Shown here: in pieces, positions 8,313 through 14,916 of the stretch
Position numbering within the stretch: position 1 is the stretch's first letter
How the letters are laid out: each line of letters opens with the position of its first letter
NCBI GenBank assembly: GCA_944323875.1
Contig: CALUUH010000003.1
Span: forward strand, 1 to 64,000
Origin: Candidatus Gastranaerophilales bacterium
Lineage (GTDB): Bacteria > Cyanobacteriota > Vampirovibrionia > Gastranaerophilales > Gastranaerophilaceae
Direction of reading: 5' to 3'
DNA length: 64,000 bases
Program-made: the position numbers and the translations under genes
Notes under the pieces: generated by a model
Database searches by the model: none
Told to the model about the DNA's origin: nothing
What the model saw: the letters and a program-made list of their open reading frames with translations, nothing else

Positions 8313-9419
8313 GTGAAAAAATTTCTTTCATTTTTAGCATTTATAATTGTTTGCGCACTGATAGCCGGACTTGTGTATTTGTTCCCGAACTTTTTTGAGC
8401 GGCAGGTGCATAAAGTTCAGGGGATGTATTATGTGCACAAAGGTGATGTTGCTTATCGCAAAATGAAGCTTCAAAAGGCTATTGATTATTATAACAGAGG
8501 TTTGCAGCTATATCCTGAGCACTACAGTGCGTGGTGTAACCTCGGAAATTTATATGTTGTGTTTGAAGATTACTATTCTGCAGTTGACGCTTATGAGCAG
8601 GCTATTGAGCATAACCCTAAATTCGTTAAAGCAAGAATGAATTACGGTATTGTTTCTGCTGAAAAATTAGGCGATTTTGACGGCGCAATTCAGCAATACA
8701 ATGCGATTTTGACAACCAAACGCCACCTTTTATCAATCCCTTTTATCTACAACAACAGAAGAAGCACAAAAATAAACAAAGGCCGCGCGTATTACAATAT
8801 GGGAATAGCATATAAGCAAAAATCCTTGTATCTTGCAGAGGATGACTGGGGGCTAAAGCATAAATATCTTACTGATGCGCTTGAGGCTTACAAAAATGCG
8901 GTTAAAATCCTTAAAAAGGATTATGATGCAAGATACAATCTTGCGCTTACCTATCATCTTCTCGGGGATTATCACAATGCCGGTTTGACATATTGTAAAG
9001 CAATACAGCTTTCGCCAATGAGTTATGAGGCGCATTACAATCTCGCTGTTCTTTTAAGACATCTAAAATACTATAAAGAAGCACTTGATGAAATGGAAAA
9101 AGCAACTTCCTTAATCACGGACAGTCAAGGCGCGACAAACAGGCAGCGTTATATATTTGATGTGATGAATGATGTTACAAGAGAGTATATGCAGCAGAAA
9201 GGTTCGCAATACTTTGTCGAAGCGCTTGATAAAGCCCAGCTTATGGACAGAAACCTTACCTACGTAGACGGACGGTTGGTTTCTGCTGATGAACTTGATA
9301 AAACAATGTTAAAGAACTTGAAAACCTGCGGCTCTAAACAGATATTCTTAGAAGATATTGACGAGGATTATGTGGAAGCACAGGACAGGGGCAGAGTATT
9401 CCTTCCGCCAATGGAGTAG
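8313..9419 (+). CDS. Membrane-anchored TPR protein
   Basis: 368 residues starting with GTG, preceded by GAGG. An N-terminal transmembrane anchor spans residues about 3-24. Several tetratricopeptide repeats follow between about 40 and 275; typical units are AIDYYNRGLQLYPEHYSAW, AVDAYEQAIEHNP and EALDEMEKA. TPR arrays act as protein-binding scaffolds, here probably on the periplasmic face. The C-terminal 70 residues are acidic and outside the repeats. It stands 6 nt before the first ABC permease gene and likely shares its transcript, so a link to that transporter is possible but not shown. Confidence 0.82.
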   Translation: MKKFLSFLAFIIVCALIAGLVYLFPNFFERQVHKVQGMYYVHKGDVAYRKMKLQKAIDYYNRGLQLYPEHYSAWCNLGNLYVVFEDYYSAVDAYEQAIEHNPKFVKARMNYGIVSAEKLGDFDGAIQQYNAILTTKRHLLSIPFIYNNRRSTKINKGRAYYNMGIAYKQKSLYLAEDDWGLKHKYLTDALEAYKNAVKILKKDYDARYNLALTYHLLGDYHNAGLTYCKAIQLSPMSYEAHYNLAVLLRHLKYYKEALDEMEKATSLITDSQGATNRQRYIFDVMNDVTREYMQQKGSQYFVEALDKAQLMDRNLTYVDGRLVSADELDKTMLKNLKTCGSKQIFLEDIDEDYVEAQDRGRVFLPPME

Positions 9420-9425
9420 TAATTG

Positions 9426-10298
9426 ATGTTTAAATATTACGGAAAATATGCACCATATCTTTTTTTATTACCGGCAGGAATTGTTTTGCTTGTGTTCTTT
9501 TTTATCCCGTTTTTTCAAACATTTATTCTGAGTTTTTTGAATTATTCAAATGATATTTATTCGCCGGATGTATGCGGTTTGCAAAATTATATAAATCTTT
9601 TTCACAATCCGGTTTTCTATAAAGTTTTGCTAAATACCTTTTTATATCTTGTTCTGGCTGTACCTATTCTTGCGGTTGTGCCGCTTTTTCTGGCAATACT
9701 AATTAATCAAAAAATCAAAGGTATAACTTTATACAAAATACTTATCTACTTACCGGTAATTGTATCAATCGTCGTTGCGGCAATTGCGTTCAAGTGGCTG
9801 TACGCGGATCAAGGGATTTTGAACTACCTTGTTACATCTTTGGGATTTGAAAAAATCGGCTGGCTTACGGATACAAGGTGGGCACTTCTTTCGGTTGTAC
9901 TTGTCACAATCTGGAAGGGCATCGGGTATTATATGATAATTTATCTTGCAGCATTGATGAGCGTACCAAAAGAATTGTATGAGGCCTGCGATATAGACGG
10001 AGCAAATTTTTTGACAAAACATCTGACTGTCACGATCCCGCATATAATGCCGACAATTGCGCTTGTTACAACAATCAGTGCCATTTCGGCAATGAAAGTT
10101 TTTGCTGAAATTTATGTTATGACAAAAGGCGGCCCGCTAAATTCCAGTAAAACTATTGTGTATTATATTTACGAAAAGGCGTTTGAAAATCTTGATTTGG
10201 GACTGGCTTCCGCTATGTCTGTTGTTTTACTTGTTATTGTTATGGCTTTTTCTTTTGTTAATATATTTTGTTTTGAAAAGAACAGGTATCAGTTATGA
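9426..10298 (+). CDS. Sugar ABC transporter permease, MalF/UgpA-type
   Basis: About 290 residues, six transmembrane segments. The EAA loop that docks with the ATPase is visible near residue 185 (ELYEACDIDGAN followed by FLTKHLTVTIPHIMP), matching the carbohydrate-uptake-1 pattern. A TTG three bases upstream is an alternative start; ATG 9426 sits at better spacing from GGAG. It overlaps the next permease gene by four bases (ATGA), indicating translational coupling. No substrate-binding protein or ATPase gene is adjacent, so the substrate is unknown and a shared MsmX-like ATPase is likely. Confidence 0.9.
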   Translation: MFKYYGKYAPYLFLLPAGIVLLVFFFIPFFQTFILSFLNYSNDIYSPDVCGLQNYINLFHNPVFYKVLLNTFLYLVLAVPILAVVPLFLAILINQKIKGITLYKILIYLPVIVSIVVAAIAFKWLYADQGILNYLVTSLGFEKIGWLTDTRWALLSVVLVTIWKGIGYYMIIYLAALMSVPKELYEACDIDGANFLTKHLTVTIPHIMPTIALVTTISAISAMKVFAEIYVMTKGGPLNSSKTIVYYIYEKAFENLDLGLASAMSVVLLVIVMAFSFVNIFCFEKNRYQL

Positions 10299-11149
10299 AG
10301 ATAGACGGATTAAAAAAACACATATCAGGATTTTGGACACATGCGATACTGATTTTTGTATCGTTGTTGTCGATTTTTCCTTTTATATGGCTTATCTCGA
10401 CTTCATTAAAAGGGAATGCAGAGAATATTTTTGCATATCCGCCTAATATAATTCCGCATGACTTTACCTGGGCAAATTATTCAGGTGTGTGGGATAAAGT
10501 TGATTTTATAGGGTATTTTGTAAACAGTATGATAGTTGCCGGCGGCACGGTTTTGCTAAATCTGATATTGTCCTCTCTGGCCGGCTATCCGCTTGCGAGA
10601 ATGGAGTTTCGCGGCAAAAAGATTACGTTTTTTGCTATTTTAGCAACTATTATGATACCTTTTCAGGCGATAATGCTGCCTGTTTATTTGATAACGATAA
10701 AACTGCATCTTGTAGACAGCGTGAACAATTTTGCGGGATTTATCGGGCTGATAATGCCGTTTGCTGTGAGTGCATTCGGAATATTTTTGATGCGTCAGGC
10801 GTTTTTAGGCATACCTAAGGAAATGGAAGAAGCTGCAATAATTGACGGCTGTAATGTGTTTCAGGTGTTTTTAAAAGTTCTGCTGCCAATGGTAAAACCG
10901 TCGCTTGCTGTTCTTGCGATATTTACTTTTATCGGGTCATGGGGAGAATTTTTGTGGCCGAGCATCGTGTTGACAAAAGAAGCAATGTACACACTGCCTG
11001 TCGGTGTAAATAATTTGCAGGGTATGTTCAGTTCAAATTGGCGCTTTATCGCGGCCGGTTCCATCCTTTCAACAATCCCGATTATCATATTTTTCCTTGC
11101 AATGCAGAGGTACTTCATTTCAGGTGAAAACGAAGGCGCCGTTAAATAA
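10295..11149 (+). CDS. Sugar ABC transporter permease, MalG/UgpE-type
   Basis: 284 residues, six transmembrane segments. The partner permease of the preceding gene; its EAA motif (EMEEAAIIDGCN followed by FLKVLLPMVKPSL) lies near residue 175. The two permeases would form the heterodimeric channel of a carbohydrate importer in the inner membrane. The coding end overlaps the convergent XRE gene by eight bases. No binding protein follows; the next region is the prepilin island. Confidence 0.9.
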   Translation: MKIDGLKKHISGFWTHAILIFVSLLSIFPFIWLISTSLKGNAENIFAYPPNIIPHDFTWANYSGVWDKVDFIGYFVNSMIVAGGTVLLNLILSSLAGYPLARMEFRGKKITFFAILATIMIPFQAIMLPVYLITIKLHLVDSVNNFAGFIGLIMPFAVSAFGIFLMRQAFLGIPKEMEEAAIIDGCNVFQVFLKVLLPMVKPSLAVLAIFTFIGSWGEFLWPSIVLTKEAMYTLPVGVNNLQGMFSSNWRFIAAGSILSTIPIIIFFLAMQRYFISGENEGAVK

Positions 11150-11348
11150 ATATTTTTATGTCTACGTTAAATAATTCTGACATTTTTACAACGAGAAAGA
11201 ACTTTGGATGCTGTAATCCGTTTTCAATCAAACTTATTGTTCTTGTGGAAACTCCAAGTTTTTCAGCAAGTTGTTCTTGAGACCAATCATTACGTATACG
11301 CTCAATTTTTATTGTTTTTCCTAATTTTTTTAACTTTTCATTGAACAT
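11142..11348 (-). CDS. Small XRE-family regulator (prepilin module 1)
   Basis: 68 residues consisting of a single Cro/C1-type helix-turn-helix. WSQEQLAEKLGVSTRTISLIENGLQHP is the recognition region (about residues 22-47). There is no extra domain. It is divergent from the prepilin at 11455. A perfect 11-bp inverted repeat between them overlaps the prepilin -10 region, so this protein probably represses that promoter and perhaps its own. Family call firm, target inferred from position. Confidence 0.85.
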   Translation of the reverse strand: MFNEKLKKLGKTIKIERIRNDWSQEQLAEKLGVSTRTISLIENGLQHPKFFLVVKMSELFNVDIKIFI

Positions 11349-11375
11349 AACTTCATATTAAATGCTTGACTTTTA

Positions 11376-11425
11376 TTATTCAATGTAATAAATTTGTAAT
11401 AATATGATATTATTATCATATTATT
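11376..11425 (+). promoter_or_regulatory. Prepilin A promoter with palindromic operator
   Basis: TTGACT at 11376-11381, an 18-nt spacer and TAATAT at 11400-11405. A perfect inverted repeat AATAATATGAT (11398-11408) / ATCATATTATT (11415-11425) covers the -10 box, where a repressor would block RNA polymerase. Confidence 0.55.
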
Positions 11426-11454
11426 GTAGGTAAACATCAACGGAGGTAGTATTT

Positions 11455-12927
11455 ATGTTTAAACAAGCTTTTACTCTTGCTGAGGGCAGGCCAGCCTGCA
11501 CCACCACTTGGGAGACCGCGCAATTCAACGGTAATGAGATGCTGAAACAAGTTCAGCATGACGGAAAGGAAACCGCTAAAGGCGAACAACAATCGCTACA
11601 TTCCCTTCTACCTCTGGGAGAAGATGGCCACAGTCCGGATGAGGGTGCGGACGTAGTCCGCTCTTACACTCGGGAGACCGCTAAAGAAGTACGGTCAACG
11701 GTAAAAAATACCCTCGCCCCTTGGGGAGAGGGAAAGGGTGAGGGGTTAAAAAACGTAACCCCTCACGAAGCCGCAGAGCCAACCTCATGTAAATTCTTAA
11801 TCACTCAATCACTTAGTCACCTAATCACTTCCCAGAAGACCGCCTTCACCCTTGCCGAGGGCAGGCCAGCCTGCACCACCACTCAGGTGGCCGCTAAAGC
11901 AGCTTTCACTTTAGCCGAAGTCCTAATCACCCTCGCAGTAATTGGCGTGGTGGCTGTTCTGACAATCCCCGGTTTAATAAAGAACCATAACGAGAAGGCA
12001 TGGTCTACAGCTAAGGACCTCTGGGAAAAGAAACTCACCGAAACAGTTCGCAGAATGAACACCGATGGCGTTATGACAGGACATGATACAACAGAAGACT
12101 TTATGGACACTTTCAAACAGTATATGAAAGTTATTAAAACCTGTGACAATAACGATTTAAACAAATGTTACAGTCCAGAATTCGTTCTAACAGGTAAAAG
12201 AGATAATTTAGAAAAGAAATATATTGAAGATTTTAAGACAGCAAATGATTTAGGGGTATCCGACTGGAACACAAATACAATGTCTTTTGTTATTTCAGAT
12301 GGAACGACAGTAATTGCTGCATATAATCCGAACTGTCCTTATGCTGATCCGATTGAGGATACCGGCAGTCAGGTTGCATGTTTGAGTATGATGGTTGATG
12401 TAAACGGCAAAAAATCTCCTAACCGCGTTGGCAAAGATATATTGCTTTCTAATGCAACTATTTCGACCTGCGATAACCCGATAGGCGACCTGTGTTTTAG
12501 CACCAGTTCAAGAATAGAAAAAATAAATACCTGTGATGGAACAAGTCCGTACGATCAGAACTTCACATTCGATATTGCCGGTAATGCCTGTGAAAATAAT
12601 TACTGGGGCGGAGCAGTAAAAGCCTGCAGTGACAAAAATATGGAATTACCAACCGGCGCCCAATTGGCTACATTAGCAAATAACCTATATGTAGACAGTA
12701 ATGGTGATCCTATAAATATAGATGCGTATGGAGGTAAAAGCAATCTAAAAATAAAAGATGAATTTAAAGATAACCCTCCTATTAGTTTGGGAGATTACTG
12801 GTCCAATGAAGAAGAGTTTGCGACTATGGGACGTACGCGTTCTTTCTCTAATAGCAGTTCTTGGGGCAATGGTTCTACATCTAAACATAACAGTGCTGTA
12901 AGCAATGTTATCTGTATTTCAAATTAA
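11455..12927 (+). CDS. Prepilin A: type IV pilin-like protein with a 150-residue repeat-built leader
   Basis: 490 residues. GGAGG precedes ATG 11455. The start reads MFKQAFTLAEG, a prepilin motif that does not continue into the hydrophobic helix. About 140 residues of repeat-derived sequence follow with a second AFTLAEG copy, and only then the functional AFTLAEVLITLAVIGV helix. F151 would be mature residue 1, and Glu is at +5. The mature protein (about 340 residues) is a secreted pilin- or pseudopilin-like protein with many Cys. Its C-terminal 130 residues (ELPTGAQLATL, YWSNEE, VICISN end) resemble DUF1566/Lcl C-type-lectin-like domains. It is paralogous to the gene at 13122 and lies tail-to-tail with it. 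Its assembly machinery is not in the window. Confidence 0.85.
   Translation: MFKQAFTLAEGRPACTTTWETAQFNGNEMLKQVQHDGKETAKGEQQSLHSLLPLGEDGHSPDEGADVVRSYTRETAKEVRSTVKNTLAPWGEGKGEGLKNVTPHEAAEPTSCKFLITQSLSHLITSQKTAFTLAEGRPACTTTQVAAKAAFTLAEVLITLAVIGVVAVLTIPGLIKNHNEKAWSTAKDLWEKKLTETVRRMNTDGVMTGHDTTEDFMDTFKQYMKVIKTCDNNDLNKCYSPEFVLTGKRDNLEKKYIEDFKTANDLGVSDWNTNTMSFVISDGTTVIAAYNPNCPYADPIEDTGSQVACLSMMVDVNGKKSPNRVGKDILLSNATISTCDNPIGDLCFSTSSRIEKINTCDGTSPYDQNFTFDIAGNACENNYWGGAVKACSDKNMELPTGAQLATLANNLYVDSNGDPINIDAYGGKSNLKIKDEFKDNPPISLGDYWSNEEEFATMGRTRSFSNSSSWGNGSTSKHNSAVSNVICISN
11470..11900 (+). repeat. Stack of palindromic repeats translated inside prepilin A leader
   Basis: Between the first and last FTLAE motifs lie several palindromes: ATGCTGAA/TTCAGCAT, the CCCTCGCCCC/GGGGAGAGGG type, GTGAGGGGTTA/TAACCCCTCAC, and a segment like CTCTGGGAGAAG. 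Four TAATCACT octamers occupy 11798-11829. Two near copies of TTGCTGAGGGCAGGCCAGCC bracket the block. Such sequences are normally intergenic; here all stay in frame. Confidence 0.75.
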
Positions 12928-12956
12928 ATTTTTAAAACATTACTTTTATTAACCTG

Positions 12957-13016
12957 AAAAGGCAGCGAGAAAATAATCTCATTGCCTAAAAGGACGTTAA
13001 GACGCTAAGACGTTAA
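12957..13016. repeat. Imperfect hairpin and GACGTTAA octamer triplet after prepilin A
   Basis: An AGGCA...TGCCT hairpin (about 12961-12987) is related to the two other AAGGCA hairpins at 13028 and 63847. It is followed by three tandem octamers (GACGTTAA, GACGCTAA, GACGTTAA; 12993-13016). The hairpin may act as the prepilin A terminator, but no T run follows. Confidence 0.5.
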
Positions 13017-13027
13017 GTTCATTACAA

Positions 13028-13065
13028 AATAAGGCAATGTAGAATTTTTATCACATTGCCTTATT
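13028..13065 (-). terminator. Hairpin terminator between the convergent prepilins
   Basis: A perfect 13-bp stem (AATAAGGCAATGT with ACATTGCCTTATT). On the minus strand TTATTTTG follows, so it likely ends prepilin B transcripts. The same sequence family occurs at 63847-63878 downstream of the fourth prepilin. Confidence 0.7.
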
Positions 13066-13069
13066 CCTG

Positions 13070-13101
13070 TAATCACTTATTCACTCAATCACTTAATCAC
13101 G
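13070..13101. repeat. Four tandem TAATCACT octamers
   Basis: Units TAATCACT, TATTCACT, CAATCACT and TAATCACG lie directly between the terminator hairpin and the stop-codon hairpin of prepilin B. The same octamer family is found inside both prepilin leaders and in 63628-63942. Confidence 0.8.
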
Positions 13102-13130
13102 TCCAACTAAGGCCAACGTCCTTAGTTGGA
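13102..13130 (-). promoter_or_regulatory. 11-bp hairpin over the prepilin B stop codon
   Basis: TCCAACTAAGG pairs perfectly with CCTTAGTTGGA around a 7-nt loop. The stem contains the final Ser-Asn-stop codons. An equivalent structure with the same stem and loop length lies at 63943-63971 in the fourth prepilin; prepilin A lacks it. There is no T run, so simple termination is unlikely. Confidence 0.6.
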
Positions 13131-13265
13131 AATGCAAACAGCGCGGTAGTAGCTGTAATCCTTGTGGTGCTGCGTATAGATCCAGTAAGTTTCACTGCCA
13201 CTCGTGTAGTAAGTGCTGAAGAGTCTGAAGTACGCGGTGTACGGATTGTACTCCTCATTGGACCA
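13122..13265 (-). other. Candidate variable region at the 3' end of prepilin B
   Basis: From the TATTGGTCC codons onward the gene switches to C-ending codons: nine TAC against one TAT between the YWSNEE motif and the RAVC motif, with clusters of TAC, AGC, CAC, TTC and ATC. Upstream, the same gene uses mostly A/T-ending codons. An NNC-rich 3' block in a C-type-lectin-like domain, followed by a hairpin, matches the general layout of diversity-generating retroelement targets. No template repeat or reverse transcriptase is present in the window. Confidence 0.35.
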
Positions 13266-14552
13266 ATAGGTGGAGCCATCATATTTGACTGGTTTGCTAT
13301 TTTGGTATTCGTCCTTTACTTTTAGGTTACCTCTATCTTCATTTGCTCCTATCGTCACTTCACTTCCATCGCTTGCGTTTACATATAATTCACTCGCCAG
13401 TTGTGCAAGTTGTGCTCTCGTTGGTAATTCCATTCCTTTGTCTTTACATGCTTTTATCGCTCCTGCCCAATAATTGGTTGAACAGTATGAATTTACTGAA
13501 CCATTTTGATCATAAGTTGTATCATTACATGTATCTATTGCTGTTGGGGCGAACTCTGTACTCCAGCACATGTCACCTATCGGGTTATCGCAAGTAGAAA
13601 ATGCTACGCCGGAAGATAATTGAATATCTTTCCCAACTCTATTAGGTCCTTTCTTTCCGTTTACATCTACCATATAGCCCATGCAAGATACTTGGCTACC
13701 TGTATCTTCTATAGGGTCAGCATAAGGACATTCTGGCTGGTATGCCATAATAACTGTTGTTCCGTCTGCTACTACAAATGACATTGTATTGGTATTACTC
13801 TGCCATTCCTTAAGTCCCATGCTTGATGCAGATGTTAAAGAATCAGTTTCGACTTCCAAAGGTTCTTCGTTGCTGCCAGTTGTAACGACTTTAGGAGAAT
13901 AACATTTATTAATGTCTGTATGGTCACAGGTTTTAATGACTTTCATATATTGTTTGAAAGTGTTCATAAAATCTTCCGTAGTTTCATGGCCTGTCATGAC
14001 GCCGTCGGTGTTCATTCTGCGAACGGTTTCAGTGAGTTTCTTTTCCCAGAGATCCTTAGCCGTAGACCATGCCTTCTCGTTGTGGTTCTGGATGAGCCCC
14101 GGAAGTGTCAGCGCGGCTACTATTCCAATAACCGCTAAGGTGATTAACACCTCTGCTAAAGTGAAGGCGGCCTTCTGTGAAGTGATTAGGTGATTAAGTG
14201 ATTGAGTGATTAAGGATTTACATGAGGCTGGCTCTGCGGCTTCGTGACGGGTTACGTCATAATTCTTAGTTCCCCTCCTCGGAATTGAAAATTCCGGTCC
14301 TCCCTCAAGGGGAGGACATTGAGATTGTGCGTCTTTAGCCCTTCTCTTTAAACCCTCATCCGGCCTGCGGCCACCTTCTCCCAGAGTGAGAAGGGAATGT
14401 AACGATTGTTGTTCGCCTTGTTTCGACATCTTACTCACCCCACTCACTTTACTCACTTCACTCACCTTTGATGTGTAAGAGTGGACTTGTCCACCTTTAG
14501 CGGTCTCCAGAGTGCTGGTGCAGGCTAGCGTGAAGGCCTTTAATTTTTCCAT
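13122..14552 (-). CDS. Prepilin B: type IV pilin-like protein with a 129-residue leader and lectin-like C-terminus
   Basis: 476 residues, with AAGGAG upstream of ATG 14552. The start MEKLKAFTLA breaks off. About 115 residues of repeat-derived sequence follow (including VSEVSKVSGVSKMS from nonamer repeats), then AAFTLAEVLITLAVIGI. F130 is the expected mature residue 1. The helix and the next 80 residues are nearly identical to prepilin A. The C-terminal domain has ELPTRAQLAQL, YWSNEEY and YYRAVCISN, resembling DUF1566/Lcl C-type-lectin folds. The last 48 codons differ sharply in codon use from the rest (NNC-rich, Tyr-rich). It is divergent from an XRE gene. Surface or pilus display is inferred. 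Confidence 0.85.
   Translation of the reverse strand: MEKLKAFTLACTSTLETAKGGQVHSYTSKVSEVSKVSGVSKMSKQGEQQSLHSLLTLGEGGRRPDEGLKRRAKDAQSQCPPLEGGPEFSIPRRGTKNYDVTRHEAAEPASCKSLITQSLNHLITSQKAAFTLAEVLITLAVIGIVAALTLPGLIQNHNEKAWSTAKDLWEKKLTETVRRMNTDGVMTGHETTEDFMNTFKQYMKVIKTCDHTDINKCYSPKVVTTGSNEEPLEVETDSLTSASSMGLKEWQSNTNTMSFVVADGTTVIMAYQPECPYADPIEDTGSQVSCMGYMVDVNGKKGPNRVGKDIQLSSGVAFSTCDNPIGDMCWSTEFAPTAIDTCNDTTYDQNGSVNSYCSTNYWAGAIKACKDKGMELPTRAQLAQLASELYVNASDGSEVTIGANEDRGNLKVKDEYQNSKPVKYDGSTYWSNEEYNPYTAYFRLFSTYYTSGSETYWIYTQHHKDYSYYRAVCISN
14166..14537 (-). repeat. Stack of palindromic repeats translated inside prepilin B leader
   Basis: Palindromes seen on the plus strand: GTCCTCCC/GGGAGGAC, GGAATT/AATTCC, CCTTCTC/GAGAAGG and GGCC-TGC-GGCC, plus octamers AGTGATTA at 14181-14212 and nonamers TTACTCACC-like at 14431-14466. 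The order partly matches the prepilin A leader (SLHSLL block, then HEAAEP, then LITQSL), so the two leaders share an ancestral insert and have since diverged. Confidence 0.75.
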
Positions 14553-14581
14553 AACATACTCCTTTTAGTTTTATTACGTCA

Positions 14582-14639
14582 ATTAATAACTAATTATAAA
14601 TAAATTATATCATGTTCTAAATAATGTCAAGTTATTAAT
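14582..14639 (-). promoter_or_regulatory. Prepilin B promoter flanked by inverted repeat arms
   Basis: On the minus strand TTGACA (14630-14625), a 15-nt spacer and TATAAT (14609-14604). Perfect arms AGTTATTAAT (14630-14639) and ATTAATAACT (14582-14591) bracket the promoter, a possible paired operator for the divergent XRE protein. Confidence 0.5.
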
Positions 14640-14648
14640 AAATAGCTT

Positions 14649-14864
14649 ATGATTAATAATATGATTACTTTTAAATTAGATGATTTAATCTGGCAGCATA
14701 GAAAAACAGCAGAAGATATCCGCATTGCAACAGGGATTAGCGCTGCAACACTGTCCAACATAAGAAATAATAAAAATCTCAACATCAGCATTCACACGCT
14801 GGACAAGCTGTGCAAATACTTTCACTGCAAAGTCGGCGATATAATGGAGTATGTTGAAGATTAA
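14649..14864 (+). CDS. Small XRE-family regulator (prepilin module 2)
   Basis: 71 residues, a single Cro/C1-type helix-turn-helix of the HTH_26/YozG-like kind. TAEDIRIATGISAATLSNIRNNK carries the recognition helix, and the C-terminus CKYFHCKVGDIMEY is typical of this group. The ribosome site is poor at both ATG 14649 and ATG 14661; the second start still leaves a full domain. It is divergent from prepilin B across an 96-bp spacer with inverted repeat arms. A role in prepilin B control is inferred from position and from two parallel arrangements in the window. Confidence 0.82.
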   Translation: MINNMITFKLDDLIWQHRKTAEDIRIATGISAATLSNIRNNKNLNISIHTLDKLCKYFHCKVGDIMEYVED

Positions 14865-14916
14865 CTAAAGCTGCGAGAAACTTCCGTACGACACAGCCTA
14901 TTCAATTATAAACAGA

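Noticed and set aside
11455-12927. CRISPR-like array in the octamer repeats
   Set aside because: Units are contiguous 8-9 mers without spacers, and no cas genes are present.
13102-13130. Stop-codon hairpins as integron attC sites
   Set aside because: GTCCAAC fits the RYYYAAC core on one side, but the partner GTTGGA(A/G) breaks the GTTRRRY rule, the structure is too short and perfect for attC, and no integrase is present.
13056-13473. Plus-strand ORFs over the prepilin B 3' end
   Set aside because: They run through the octamers and the antisense of the lectin-like domain and have no ribosome site.
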